The notes under the pieces are model-generated. The model had not been told where the DNA came from and searched no databases. It saw only the letters and a program-made list of their open reading frames with translations. The translations under genes and the position numbers were made by a program. From Halarcobacter sp. (lineage in GTDB: Bacteria > Campylobacterota > Campylobacteria > Campylobacterales > Arcobacteraceae), in contig NZ_OY780939.1 of the NCBI RefSeq assembly GCF_963675975.1, positions 434,001-498,000 on the forward strand: a stretch of DNA of 64,000 bases, written 5' to 3'. This document shows positions 25,101-33,657 of this stretch, one piece after another (the first letter of the stretch is position 1; every line of letters starts with the position of its first letter).

Positions 25101-27403
25101 TAAATAAATCAAAGGCTCAAATGCTTTTTTTCTTAGAGAAAAAAGTAACAAAATCAAAAATATTACCCTTATTAATATTTAGTGCAGATACAAATATTGA
25201 ACTAATAGTTTTAAAAATCAAGCAACACTTTAAAAGTAAAATAATTATTCGATCTTCATCTTTAAATGAAGATACTGAAAATAATTCAAATGCAGGATAT
25301 TATGAATCTATTCTAAATATAAATACAAATGATGATAAAAGTATAAAAAATGCTCTTAACAAAGTTATTTCTTCTTATAAAGATGAACCTCTTAATAAAA
25401 ATGAAATTTTAATACAACCCATGTTAAAAGATGTCATTTTGAGTGGTGTTTTATTTACATGCGATATCAACACTTTAAGTCCCTACTATATTATAAATTA
25501 TGATATTTCAGAAAATACAAGTAATGTTACAAGTGGTAAAGGTAAAAATATTCAAACATATATTGAATATAAATTTGCAAAAAAAATACAAAGAAATAAT
25601 ATTGTTCTTGATAAACTTATTGAAGCAGTTAAAGAATTAGAAATACTCTTAAATAATTCTTTCTTAGATATTGAATTTGCTTACGATGGATATGAAATCT
25701 ATATTTTTCAAGTAAGATCAATTACGAAAGGGAATAAAAAATATATATCAAAACAAAAATTAGAAAAAGCACTATATAAGCTCCATAAAAAAATAAAAAA
25801 ATTGAATGCTCCTCATCCAAATTTATTAGGAGACAAAACCTTATTTGGTGTTATGCCAGATTGGAATCCTGCAGAAATAATTGGGAAGAAACCGAAAACA
25901 TTGGCATTGACTTTATATAAAGAATTAATAACTGATAGTACATGGGCATACCAAAGAGATAACTATGGATATAGAAACCTCAGATCTCACCCTTTATTAA
26001 TATCTCTTTTAGGTGTAGCATATATTGATGTAAGGGTAAGTTTTAATTCTTTTATACCAAAAACACTTAATGAAACAATAGCAAAAAAATTAGTGAATTA
26101 TTATTTGCAAGAACTTGAAAAAAATCCTCATAATCACGATAAAATAGAATTTGAAATAATATTTTCATGTATAGATTTCAATACAAATAATAAATTATAT
26201 GACTTACTTACAAAAGGTTTCAATATAGATGAAATAGCTGATATTAAAAATTCTTTAACTAATTTAACTAACAATATATTCACTTTATACAAAAAAGATT
26301 TAAAAAAAATCACTAAATTAGAAAAAAAGCATTCAAATATTATTAATTCAAATTTAGAATTAATTGATAAAATTTATTGGTTAAATGAATACTGTAAAAG
26401 ATATGGAACATTACCTTTTGCAGGATTAGCTAGAGCAGGATTTATAGCTATGTCCTTTCTAAAATCTTTTATTTCACAAAACATTATAACATCAGAAGAA
26501 TACAATAGATTTTTAAATTCTTTACAAACAGTAGCAAAAGATCTTAGCCAAGATTTATCAACAATGACTAAAAAAGATTTTTTAAAAAAATATGGTCATT
26601 TAAGACCTGGCACATATGATATCTTGTCAGATAGATATGATAAAAAATATGATTTTTATTTTGAATCGTACAGATACGAAAAGAATACTCAAGTTACCTT
26701 TAATTTTAATAAATCTCAACTATTATTAATTGATTACCATTTAAAAAATAATGGTCTTAAAATATCTGCTGAATCTTTAATTGACTTTATAAAAGAAGCT
26801 ATTGAAGCAAGAGAGTTTGCAAAATTTACTTTTACAAAAACTCTAAGTCAAATTTTAGTTTTTATAGAGGAACTAGGAGGGAAATTTTTTATTAACAAAA
26901 ATGATATATGTTATTTAGACTATAAAGAAATCCTTAACCTCTATTCTTCTCTATGGTATGAAGATGTCAGTACAATTTTCAATCATAATATTAATCAAAA
27001 TAAAGATTTTTTTGAATTAACAAAAGCTATAAAATTACCAGATTTAATTACTTGTGAACAAGATATATATAATTTCTTATTAACGAAGAACTCACCAAAT
27101 TTTATCACTCTAAATGTAATAGAATCTAACATTATTAAAGAAGAAGATATTTTTAATAAAAAATTAGAAAATGCAATTATTTGTATAAAAAGTGCAGATC
27201 CAGGATATGACTTTCTTTTTACAAAAAAAATAGGTGGATTAATTACAAGTTATGGAGGAGTAAACTCTCATATGGCAATACGTTGTTCAGAATTAAATAT
27301 TCCTGCAGTAATAGGTATAGGAGAAGATGAATATAAAAAAATTTCTAATTCAAAAGTTGTAAAAATTGATTGTAAATGTCATATGATGAGGACAATATTA
27401 TGA
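25097..27403 (+). CDS. L-glutamine kinase-like enzyme (PEP-synthase fold, Cj1418 type)
   Basis: This 768-residue protein combines an N-terminal ATP-grasp domain of the PPDK/PEP-synthase kind (IIIRSSSLNEDTE, FLDIEFAYDGYEIYIFQVRS) with a C-terminal mobile domain carrying the phosphoryl-transfer histidine H725 in SYGGVNSHMAIRCSE, followed by NIPAVIGIG. It lacks the PEP/pyruvate-binding barrel of true PEP synthases. C. jejuni Cj1418, of this architecture, phosphorylates the amide nitrogen of L-glutamine, giving AMP and phosphate. The neighbours on the 3' side are the amidohydrolase and cytidylyltransferase of the same pathway. The middle (about 230-640) is a long helical linker. Confidence 0.75.
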   Translation: MINKSKAQMLFFLEKKVTKSKILPLLIFSADTNIELIVLKIKQHFKSKIIIRSSSLNEDTENNSNAGYYESILNINTNDDKSIKNALNKVISSYKDEPLNKNEILIQPMLKDVILSGVLFTCDINTLSPYYIINYDISENTSNVTSGKGKNIQTYIEYKFAKKIQRNNIVLDKLIEAVKELEILLNNSFLDIEFAYDGYEIYIFQVRSITKGNKKYISKQKLEKALYKLHKKIKKLNAPHPNLLGDKTLFGVMPDWNPAEIIGKKPKTLALTLYKELITDSTWAYQRDNYGYRNLRSHPLLISLLGVAYIDVRVSFNSFIPKTLNETIAKKLVNYYLQELEKNPHNHDKIEFEIIFSCIDFNTNNKLYDLLTKGFNIDEIADIKNSLTNLTNNIFTLYKKDLKKITKLEKKHSNIINSNLELIDKIYWLNEYCKRYGTLPFAGLARAGFIAMSFLKSFISQNIITSEEYNRFLNSLQTVAKDLSQDLSTMTKKDFLKKYGHLRPGTYDILSDRYDKKYDFYFESYRYEKNTQVTFNFNKSQLLLIDYHLKNNGLKISAESLIDFIKEAIEAREFAKFTFTKTLSQILVFIEELGGKFFINKNDICYLDYKEILNLYSSLWYEDVSTIFNHNINQNKDFFELTKAIKLPDLITCEQDIYNFLLTKNSPNFITLNVIESNIIKEEDIFNKKLENAIICIKSADPGYDFLFTKKIGGLITSYGGVNSHMAIRCSELNIPAVIGIGEDEYKKISNSKVVKIDCKCHMMRTIL

Positions 27404-28038
27404 AAAAAATCGTTGTTTCACAAAGATTAATACAACATGATAAGTATTATGAAATAAGAGAATGTCTTGACATAAAATATTCTAAACTTATTGAAAAATG
27501 TGGTTTTTTACCAATAATTTTACCTACAGAAGTAAATTTCAAAAATTACTTCAATGAACTTAAGATTGATGGAATTTTTTTAACAGGAGGAAATGATTTA
27601 TATATTTTTAATCAAAGTATTTTATCCCAAAAAAGAGATATATTTGAATATGATTTAATTAAATATGCAATAGATAACAATATCCCTATTTATGGTATTT
27701 GTAGAGGGATGCAAATTATAGCAAAGTATTTTGATTCCAAACTAAAATTAATTCCTAATCATATTAATAGTCATCACAAAATTGTTGTTAATAAAGAATC
27801 CAAATATTTTAAATATTTAAAAAATATTGAAACTACTAATTCTTTTCACAAATATGGAATTGATATTTTAGGAAAAGGGTTAATTATATCTGCAAAAAGT
27901 AATGATGGTATAATTGAAGCTATTGAACATGAAAAATATAAAATTTTTGCCCAAATGTGGCATAGTGAAAGAACAAAACCATTTTGCAAAAATGAACTAG
28001 ATATAATAAAAAAATTTTTTACAGAGGAAAAGAATTAA
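27400..28038 (+). CDS. Class I glutamine-amidotransferase-like hydrolase (Cj1417 type)
   Basis: C. jejuni Cj1417 hydrolyses CDP-L-glutamine to cytidine diphosphoramidate and glutamate. This protein has the triad of the class I amidotransferase fold: C101 in IYGICRGMQII and H188/E190 in MWHSE, plus FLTGGNDLY. The start is placed at 27400 because GAGGA lies 7-11 bases upstream; an ATG at 27376 is less well placed. The ATG overlaps the TGA of the kinase gene (ATGA). Generic gamma-glutamyl hydrolase is the alternative, but the linkage with a glutamine kinase argues for the phosphoramidate step. Confidence 0.75.
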   Translation: MKKIVVSQRLIQHDKYYEIRECLDIKYSKLIEKCGFLPIILPTEVNFKNYFNELKIDGIFLTGGNDLYIFNQSILSQKRDIFEYDLIKYAIDNNIPIYGICRGMQIIAKYFDSKLKLIPNHINSHHKIVVNKESKYFKYLKNIETTNSFHKYGIDILGKGLIISAKSNDGIIEAIEHEKYKIFAQMWHSERTKPFCKNELDIIKKFFTEEKN

Positions 28039-28039
28039 A

Positions 28040-28795
28040 ATGCGTTCTATTATATTAGCTGCAGGACAAGGTACAAGATTAATGCCATTAACAAAAGACA
28101 AACCAAAGTGCATGGTAAAATATAATAAAAAGCCTATCATTTCTTATATAATTGAAGCAATGAAAGAAAATGGTATTTCAGATATCTCTATTGTAACTGG
28201 TTATAAAAAAGAAGTCTTAGAGGAATATCTAAAAGAAGAAAAAATTACATTCTTTAGTAATGATATCTTTGACAAAACTAATATGGTATATAGTCTATTT
28301 AAAGCAAAAAGTTATATGACAGAGGATGTCATTATTTCGTATTCAGATATAATATATAATAGTGATGTTTTAAAAAAAATCATTAATAGTAATAGTGATT
28401 TTTCTGTAGTTATAGATAAAGAATGGGAAAAGCTATGGTCATTGAGAATGGATAATATTTTAAGTGATGCTGAAACCTTAAAAATTGAATCTGGTAAGAT
28501 CAAAGAGATAGGCAAGAAAACTGATAATTTGGATGATATTCAAGCTCAATATATTGGACTTATAAAAATATCAGCAAAAGCCATACCAAAAGTTTTAAAA
28601 TTTTATGAATCATTAGAAACAAATATATTGTATGATGGACAATCAGTATATAATATGTATATGACTACTTTTATTCAACTAATTATTGACAATTTAATGG
28701 AAGTTAATCCTATTGAGATTTATGGACACTGGTTAGAAATTGATACTATAGAAGATTTAAATAATTATGAAGAAAAAGAATATAATGTTACTTAA
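28040..28795 (+). CDS. Nucleotidyltransferase, probable CTP:phosphoglutamine cytidylyltransferase (Cj1416 type)
   Basis: The N-terminus SIILAAGQGTRLMPLTKDK with PKCMV is the sugar-nucleotidyltransferase signature, and DAETLKIESGKIKEIGKK plus GHWLEIDTIEDLNNYE fit small cytidylyltransferases such as LicC. In C. jejuni, Cj1416 couples CTP with phosphoglutamine to CDP-L-glutamine. Adjacency to the amidohydrolase (one base apart) supports that assignment. A phosphocholine-like cytidylyltransferase feeding the following CDP-alcohol phosphatidyltransferase is a real alternative. Confidence 0.72.
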   Translation: MRSIILAAGQGTRLMPLTKDKPKCMVKYNKKPIISYIIEAMKENGISDISIVTGYKKEVLEEYLKEEKITFFSNDIFDKTNMVYSLFKAKSYMTEDVIISYSDIIYNSDVLKKIINSNSDFSVVIDKEWEKLWSLRMDNILSDAETLKIESGKIKEIGKKTDNLDDIQAQYIGLIKISAKAIPKVLKFYESLETNILYDGQSVYNMYMTTFIQLIIDNLMEVNPIEIYGHWLEIDTIEDLNNYEEKEYNVT

Positions 28796-29513
28796 TCAAT
28801 TTCATAATAAAAAAGTTTCAGAAGTTTTTTTACTCAAACTTTTATATATTTTTAGCTCTCCATTGGCTCAAGTTTTTTTATTATTTAATATTAAAGCAAA
28901 TACAATAACTACCTTATCAAATATTAGTGCAATGATATCATATATTTCTATTTTTTATAATTTTTATTTTTTCTTCTTTTTTTGGTCTTTTAGTCTTATT
29001 TTAGATATTTGTGATGGAATTGTAGCAAGAGCAACTAAAACATCAAGTGCTGCAGGAAGTTTTTATGATCATTTTTCAGATTTTTTAAAAATTATGGGTC
29101 TCTTTTTATTTATAGGAATATATTATGATACTAAAATAATATGGATACTAGTTTCTTTAAATCTTTTAGTTTTTTCTACAGTAGATTATCTAGATAAAGT
29201 TATACATCAAAAAAATGCTTTAATTAAATATAATAAAATTAATTCAGTTTCTTCAAATAATTCATTTAATCTCACGATAAAAATTATTATCAAAATTAAT
29301 ACATTTTTAAATAATTTAATTATATATAGAACATTTTTTATAATGCATGGACAATATAATTTAATTTTATTACCTCTTGCATATAATATTTATACTGCTC
29401 AGTATACATTAGTATTATCATTTTTAATTTGTTTTTGGACTATAACATTATTACTTATTCAAATAAAAGAACTAAATAATATTATGATTAATAACAATAT
29501 ACCATGGAAGTAA
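28785..29513 (+). CDS. CDP-alcohol phosphatidyltransferase family membrane protein
   Basis: The complete family signature D-x2-D-G-x2-A-R-x8-G-x3-D-x3-D is present: D74, D77, G78, A81, R82, G91, D95 and D99, counted from the ATG at 28785. About five to six hydrophobic helices surround it. These integral enzymes release CMP from a CDP-linked donor while joining the phospho-group to an alcohol. Placed last in the cassette that should make a CDP-phosphoramidate, it may use that donor, but this would be new. The start at 28785 is preferred over 28767 because the A/G-rich GAAGAAAAAG precedes it. Both overlap the upstream gene. Confidence 0.78.
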   Translation: MLLNQFHNKKVSEVFLLKLLYIFSSPLAQVFLLFNIKANTITTLSNISAMISYISIFYNFYFFFFFWSFSLILDICDGIVARATKTSSAAGSFYDHFSDFLKIMGLFLFIGIYYDTKIIWILVSLNLLVFSTVDYLDKVIHQKNALIKYNKINSVSSNNSFNLTIKIIIKINTFLNNLIIYRTFFIMHGQYNLILLPLAYNIYTAQYTLVLSFLICFWTITLLLIQIKELNNIMINNNIPWK

Positions 29514-29517
29514 CATA

Positions 29518-29916
29518 ATGAAAAAAAAGAAAATTATAATTTTTGGATGTGGGAATGGTGGTAAGAATGCATATAATTATCTAAATAAAAATTATGAAAT
29601 AATTGCCTTTTCAGATAATAATAAATCTTTATATAAAAATAAAATTTATAATTTATCAATAATCAATCCAATTGAATTAGAGAATATTGATTTTGATTAT
29701 ATATTTATTGCTAGTATGTATAATGTAGAAATAACTGAACAATTAATTTGTGAATTAAATATATCAAAAGATAAAATAAAAAATTTAGACATTAAATTTT
29801 TAACTAATAAAAAAATGAATTTAGTTTATGCATCATTTCTAAATATACTTTTTATCACTTTCTTAATGTTATTAGTGTATAGTATCTTAGAAATATTCGA
29901 ATATTTTTTAAAATAA
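29518..29916 (+). CDS. Small Rossmann-like protein with C-terminal membrane segment
   Basis: The N-terminal KIIIFGCGNGGKNAYNYL is a dinucleotide-binding GxGxxG motif, followed by EIIAFSDNNK and DYIFIASMYN. This is the same domain that is fused to the C-termini of the glycosyltransferases at 35107, 39481 and 40534. Here it stands alone with a C-terminal hydrophobic helix (about residues 103-125). At 132 residues it is shorter than a full Rossmann enzyme. A role in binding a nucleotide sugar or organising membrane glycan enzymes is a guess. Confidence 0.6.
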   Translation: MKKKKIIIFGCGNGGKNAYNYLNKNYEIIAFSDNNKSLYKNKIYNLSIINPIELENIDFDYIFIASMYNVEITEQLICELNISKDKIKNLDIKFLTNKKMNLVYASFLNILFITFLMLLVYSILEIFEYFLK

Positions 29917-29940
29917 TAAAATTGAGTGGACTATAAATAT

Positions 29941-31029
29941 ATGACTAAATTTAATAATTCTAAAATATTTAAAAAATATATTTGCCCAAACCCCTTTATG
30001 TACGTAGAATTACAAGAAAATGGTAATATAAATACATGCTGTTATATAAACCATAAATTTGGAAACATTAATAAAGAAAATATTAAAGACATATGGAACA
30101 ATAATGATTTCAAAGAGTTAAGACGTTCAATTTTAAATGGGGATTTTTCATATTGTGACAGTTCAAGATGTGCTTCAATGCAAAAAGTATTAGAAAAAAA
30201 ATTATCTAACAAATCTTATCAAATACCATATGAATTAATTTTAAAAGACGAAATTACAGATATTTCATCTTTTAAACTAGAACAAAATTTACCTAAAATA
30301 ATATCTTTTGATGATGATCAAACTTGTAATTTAAGTTGCCCCTCTTGCAGAAAAACTCTCATAATTGAGACAAAAGAACAAAGTGAAAATAAATTAACAA
30401 AAGAGTTTCAAATCATCGATGAATGTAAAAACTATTTAGAAGAAATTTGGTTGTGTGGAGCAGGAGATTTATTTGCATCAAGAACATATAAAAAGCTTCT
30501 CACTACATATGACTTTTTACAGATTCCAAATATTAAAATTCGTATTGATACAAATGGTGTTTTATTCAATGAAAAAGCATGGAATACAACACTTAAAAAA
30601 GTTCAAAATATAATTAATGTCATTGCAATTTCTATAGATGCAACTAATGAAAAAACTTACTCTCTAATACGAAGAGGTGGTAACTTTAATACTTTAATGG
30701 ATAATCTTTATTTTATCTCTAGTTTAAAAAATAAAAAAGAATTTATTTTTATCATTAGAATGATTGTACAAAATGATAATTTTAATCAAATGGCTGATTT
30801 TATCAAATTAGGGAAAAAACTTAATGTAGACCAAGTTGTTTTTTCAGAACTTCAGAATTGGGGTACATTTTCTCATGAAGAATATATTGAAAAAGCAGTG
30901 CATTTAGAAAAAAATAAAAACTTTCTAAAACTAAAAAAAATATTACAAGACCCTATTTTTTTAGATCCTGTTGTAAACTTAGGAAACTTAACCAGCTTGT
31001 TCAATAAGGTAAATAGTGAAGAAAAATAA
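29941..31029 (+). CDS. Radical SAM protein with N-terminal SPASM-like cysteine domain
   Basis: The radical SAM cluster motif CxxxCxxC is C129, C133, C136 (TCNLSCPSC). Before it, residues 15-77 resemble a SPASM/twitch domain (C15, C33, C34, C72, C77; FGNINKENIKDIWNN). This is the reverse of the usual order, where SPASM is C-terminal. The ATG at 29941 is preferred to a GTG at 29926 because GAGTGG lies upstream. Substrate unknown; such proteins in polysaccharide clusters may modify a sugar or peptide. It overlaps the next gene by 14 bases. Confidence 0.75.
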   Translation: MTKFNNSKIFKKYICPNPFMYVELQENGNINTCCYINHKFGNINKENIKDIWNNNDFKELRRSILNGDFSYCDSSRCASMQKVLEKKLSNKSYQIPYELILKDEITDISSFKLEQNLPKIISFDDDQTCNLSCPSCRKTLIIETKEQSENKLTKEFQIIDECKNYLEEIWLCGAGDLFASRTYKKLLTTYDFLQIPNIKIRIDTNGVLFNEKAWNTTLKKVQNIINVIAISIDATNEKTYSLIRRGGNFNTLMDNLYFISSLKNKKEFIFIIRMIVQNDNFNQMADFIKLGKKLNVDQVVFSELQNWGTFSHEEYIEKAVHLEKNKNFLKLKKILQDPIFLDPVVNLGNLTSLFNKVNSEEK

Positions 31030-32110
31030 TTTAAAAGCCCGTGTAATAGCTTTTTATTTACCTCAGTTTCATCCTATTCCAGAAAATAATCAATGGTGGG
31101 GAAAAGGTTTTACAGAATGGACAAATGTAGGTAAAGCTAAACCTTTATATGAAGGTCATAAACAACCCAAAGTACCTGCCGACCTAGGATACTATGATTT
31201 ACGATTAAATGAGTCAAGAATAGAACAAGCAGAACTAGCGAAACAATATGGAATTGAAGCTTTTTGCTACTGGCATTATTGGTTTGGAAAGGGCAAACAA
31301 TTATTAGAAAAGCCTTTTAAAGAAGTATTAAAAGTCAAAAAACCAGATATATCATTTTGTTTAGGATGGGCAAATCAAACTTGGTCAGGTGTTTGGCATG
31401 GTTCTCCTAATCGTATATTAATAGAACAAACTTATCCAGGGTTAGAAGACTATAAAGAACATTTTTATTCTTTATTAGATGCATTTAAAGATAAACGATA
31501 TATGAAAATAAATGAAAAATTAGTATTTCTTATTTATAACCCAATAGATATACCTAATGCATTAGAATTTACTAATTATTGGCAAACTCTTGCAAAAAAA
31601 GAAGGCTTAAAAGGTTTTCATTTTATAGCACATTTTTCAAAAAAAACTGAAAAATATGGTTGCCAAAGTTGTGTTGAGGGGGCACCATTTGCAACAATGG
31701 AAGCACAAGAATTAGAAGTTCAGAAAATAAATAATATTCAAAAGCCTACTGTTTATTCTTATAAATCACTTGTTCAATATTCAAAAAACTATAAATTAGG
31801 AGAAAATGAATACCCACTTGTAATGCCAAACTGGGACAATACTCCAAGATGTGGTTCTAGCGGTATAGTACTAGATGGTTCCACACCAAAATTATTTAAA
31901 GAAATTGTTGATAACGCTATAGAAAAAATTACTCAAAAGTATAGTAAAGATGAAGAAAAAATTATATTTTTAAAAGCATGGAATGAGTGGGCAGAAGGCA
32001 ACTACATGGAACCTGATTTAGAATATGGTCATCAATATTTAGAAGTTTTATTAAGTTCTTTATTAAAAGATACAAATAAAAGAAAACAAGATTATAAGAT
32101 TTTAAATTAG
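31016..32110 (+). CDS. WbsX-like protein (glycoside hydrolase family 99-like domain)
   Basis: The N-terminal motif ARVIAFYLPQFHPIPENNQW and WWGKGFTEWTNV, then FCYWHYWFGKGKQLLEKP and LKAWNEWAEGNYMEPD, are characteristic of the WbsX family found in O-antigen and other glycan clusters. They share a GH99-type TIM barrel and are thought to act as glycosyltransferases or glycan hydrolases. Length 364 is normal. It starts at a GTG with AAGG upstream, overlapping the radical SAM gene by 14 bases. Confidence 0.82.
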   Translation: MKKNNLKARVIAFYLPQFHPIPENNQWWGKGFTEWTNVGKAKPLYEGHKQPKVPADLGYYDLRLNESRIEQAELAKQYGIEAFCYWHYWFGKGKQLLEKPFKEVLKVKKPDISFCLGWANQTWSGVWHGSPNRILIEQTYPGLEDYKEHFYSLLDAFKDKRYMKINEKLVFLIYNPIDIPNALEFTNYWQTLAKKEGLKGFHFIAHFSKKTEKYGCQSCVEGAPFATMEAQELEVQKINNIQKPTVYSYKSLVQYSKNYKLGENEYPLVMPNWDNTPRCGSSGIVLDGSTPKLFKEIVDNAIEKITQKYSKDEEKIIFLKAWNEWAEGNYMEPDLEYGHQYLEVLLSSLLKDTNKRKQDYKILN

Positions 32111-32122
32111 AGGTAAGTTATT

Positions 32123-32551
32123 ATGATAGAAAATATTATATGCAAAGATAAATTATTATCAATAATAATAAGATCGTCTTATAGAAAAGAAGGTATTGAG
32201 TTTTTTACACCTAGTGATTTTTCTCAACAATTAGCATATATGAATAGACCTAAAAATTACATAATTGTTCCTCACATACATAACCCTATTCAAAGAGATG
32301 TACATTTAACACAAGAAGTACTAATCATCAAAAGTGGAAAAGTTCGAATAGATTTTTATGATGATAATAAAAAATATTTTGAAAGTAGAATTCTATTTGA
32401 TGGAGATGTAATTCTTTTAGCGCAGGGGGGCCATGGATTTAAGATGTTAGAAAGTAGCGAAATAATTGAAATAAAACAAGGACCTTATGCAGGAGAACTA
32501 GATAAAACTAGATTTCAACCAATTAACTGTGATGAAGTGATTTTAAAATAA
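32123..32551 (+). CDS. Small cupin-fold protein of the sugar-modification type
   Basis: The 142-residue protein has a cupin core with VPHIHNP and DVHLTQEVLIIKSGKVRIDFYD followed by DGDVILLAQGGHGFKML, resembling WxcM/FdtA-type or other glycan-cluster cupins. Candidate metal ligands are the histidines in PHIHNP and HGF and the glutamate in QEV. It overlaps the aminotransferase start by one base and probably acts on the same sugar nucleotide, for example as an isomerase. A G6 run lies at 32425-32430. Confidence 0.65.
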   Translation: MIENIICKDKLLSIIIRSSYRKEGIEFFTPSDFSQQLAYMNRPKNYIIVPHIHNPIQRDVHLTQEVLIIKSGKVRIDFYDDNKKYFESRILFDGDVILLAQGGHGFKMLESSEIIEIKQGPYAGELDKTRFQPINCDEVILK

Positions 32552-33657
32552 TGATACCAGTAAATACACCTTTATTTAAAGGTAATGAAAAAAAATATCT
32601 TAATGAATGTATTGATACAGGTTGGATTAGTTCAGAAGGCCCATTTGTAAAAAAATTCGAAGAACAAATGGCTAAATATATTAATAGGAAATATGCTACT
32701 GCGTGCTCAAGTGGAAGTGCAGCATTAGACATTGCAGTTAAAGCCTTAGAATTAAAGAAAGGTGATGAAGTTATTATCCCTACATTTACAATTATTTCTT
32801 GTGCTCAATCTCTTGTTACAAATGGTATAAAACCAATTTTGATTGATAGTGATTTTTCAACTTTCAATATGAAAAACGAGGATATTGAATCTAAAATCAC
32901 ATCAAAAACAAAAGCTATTATGATTGTTCATATCTATGGATTATCTGTTGATGTAGACCCTATATTAAGAATTGCAAAAAAATACAATCTTAAAATTATT
33001 GAAGATGCTGCACAAATGCATGGACAAGAATATAAAGGTAAAAAATGTGGTAGTTTTGGAGATATTAGTATATTTAGTTTTTATCCAAATAAAAATATCA
33101 CTACTGGTGAAGGAGGAATGGTTTTAACCAATAGCATCTTATTAGATGAAAGAGCCAAAAGTTTAAGAAACCTTTGTTTTACAAAAGAAAGGTTTATACA
33201 TAATGAACTTGGGTATAATTATAGAATGACAAATATGCAAGCAGCATTGGGAGTTGCACAATTAGAACAAATAGATAAAATTATTGAAAAAAAAAGATGG
33301 ATAGGAAAAAGTTATCATAATTTATTAAAAAATATAGATGATATAAATCTACCAATACAAAATACCGAATATTGTGAAAATATTTATTGGGTAAATACAA
33401 TTACATTAAAGAGTAATTATAAATATAATGCTAAAGAAATTATGAAAAGATTAGCAGAAAAAGGTATAGGTACAAGACCTTTCTTCTACCCTATTCATAA
33501 ACAACCTGTTTTTAATAATATGGGTCTTTTTTTAGAAGAAAAGTTAATAAATAGTGAAAACTTATATGAAAGAGGATTCTATCTTCCAAGTGGACTTTCT
33601 CTTACTTTTAAAGATTTAGAAGAAATATCAAATATATTGAAAAAGGTTTTGAAATGA
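32551..33657 (+). CDS. DegT/DnrJ/EryC1 sugar aminotransferase (perosamine-synthase-like)
   Basis: This PLP enzyme aminates a nucleotide-linked keto sugar. The PLP lysine is K181 in FYPNKNITTGEGG; SSGSAALDIAVKAL and IIEDAAQMHGQEYKGKK are other family motifs. With gmd at 36618 producing GDP-4-keto-6-deoxymannose, it could form GDP-perosamine. That is inference from context, and other keto-sugar substrates are possible given the cupin just upstream. It overlaps the next gene by 4 bases. Confidence 0.85.
   Translation: MIPVNTPLFKGNEKKYLNECIDTGWISSEGPFVKKFEEQMAKYINRKYATACSSGSAALDIAVKALELKKGDEVIIPTFTIISCAQSLVTNGIKPILIDSDFSTFNMKNEDIESKITSKTKAIMIVHIYGLSVDVDPILRIAKKYNLKIIEDAAQMHGQEYKGKKCGSFGDISIFSFYPNKNITTGEGGMVLTNSILLDERAKSLRNLCFTKERFIHNELGYNYRMTNMQAALGVAQLEQIDKIIEKKRWIGKSYHNLLKNIDDINLPIQNTEYCENIYWVNTITLKSNYKYNAKEIMKRLAEKGIGTRPFFYPIHKQPVFNNMGLFLEEKLINSENLYERGFYLPSGLSLTFKDLEEISNILKKVLK

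Noticed and set aside
28040-29513. LicC-like phosphocholine module (cytidylyltransferase plus CDP-alcohol transferase)
   Set aside because: Possible, but there is no choline kinase or LicD-like phosphotransferase, and the glutamine kinase and amidohydrolase directly upstream better explain the cytidylyltransferase. Kept as an alternative in the feature entries.
32425-32430. G6 run in the cupin gene as a phase-variation tract
   Set aside because: Six Gs are short for slipped-strand switching; Campylobacter contingency tracts are usually eight or longer. The frame is intact. The A9 (17887-17895) and T9 (24058-24066) runs are expected at this AT content.
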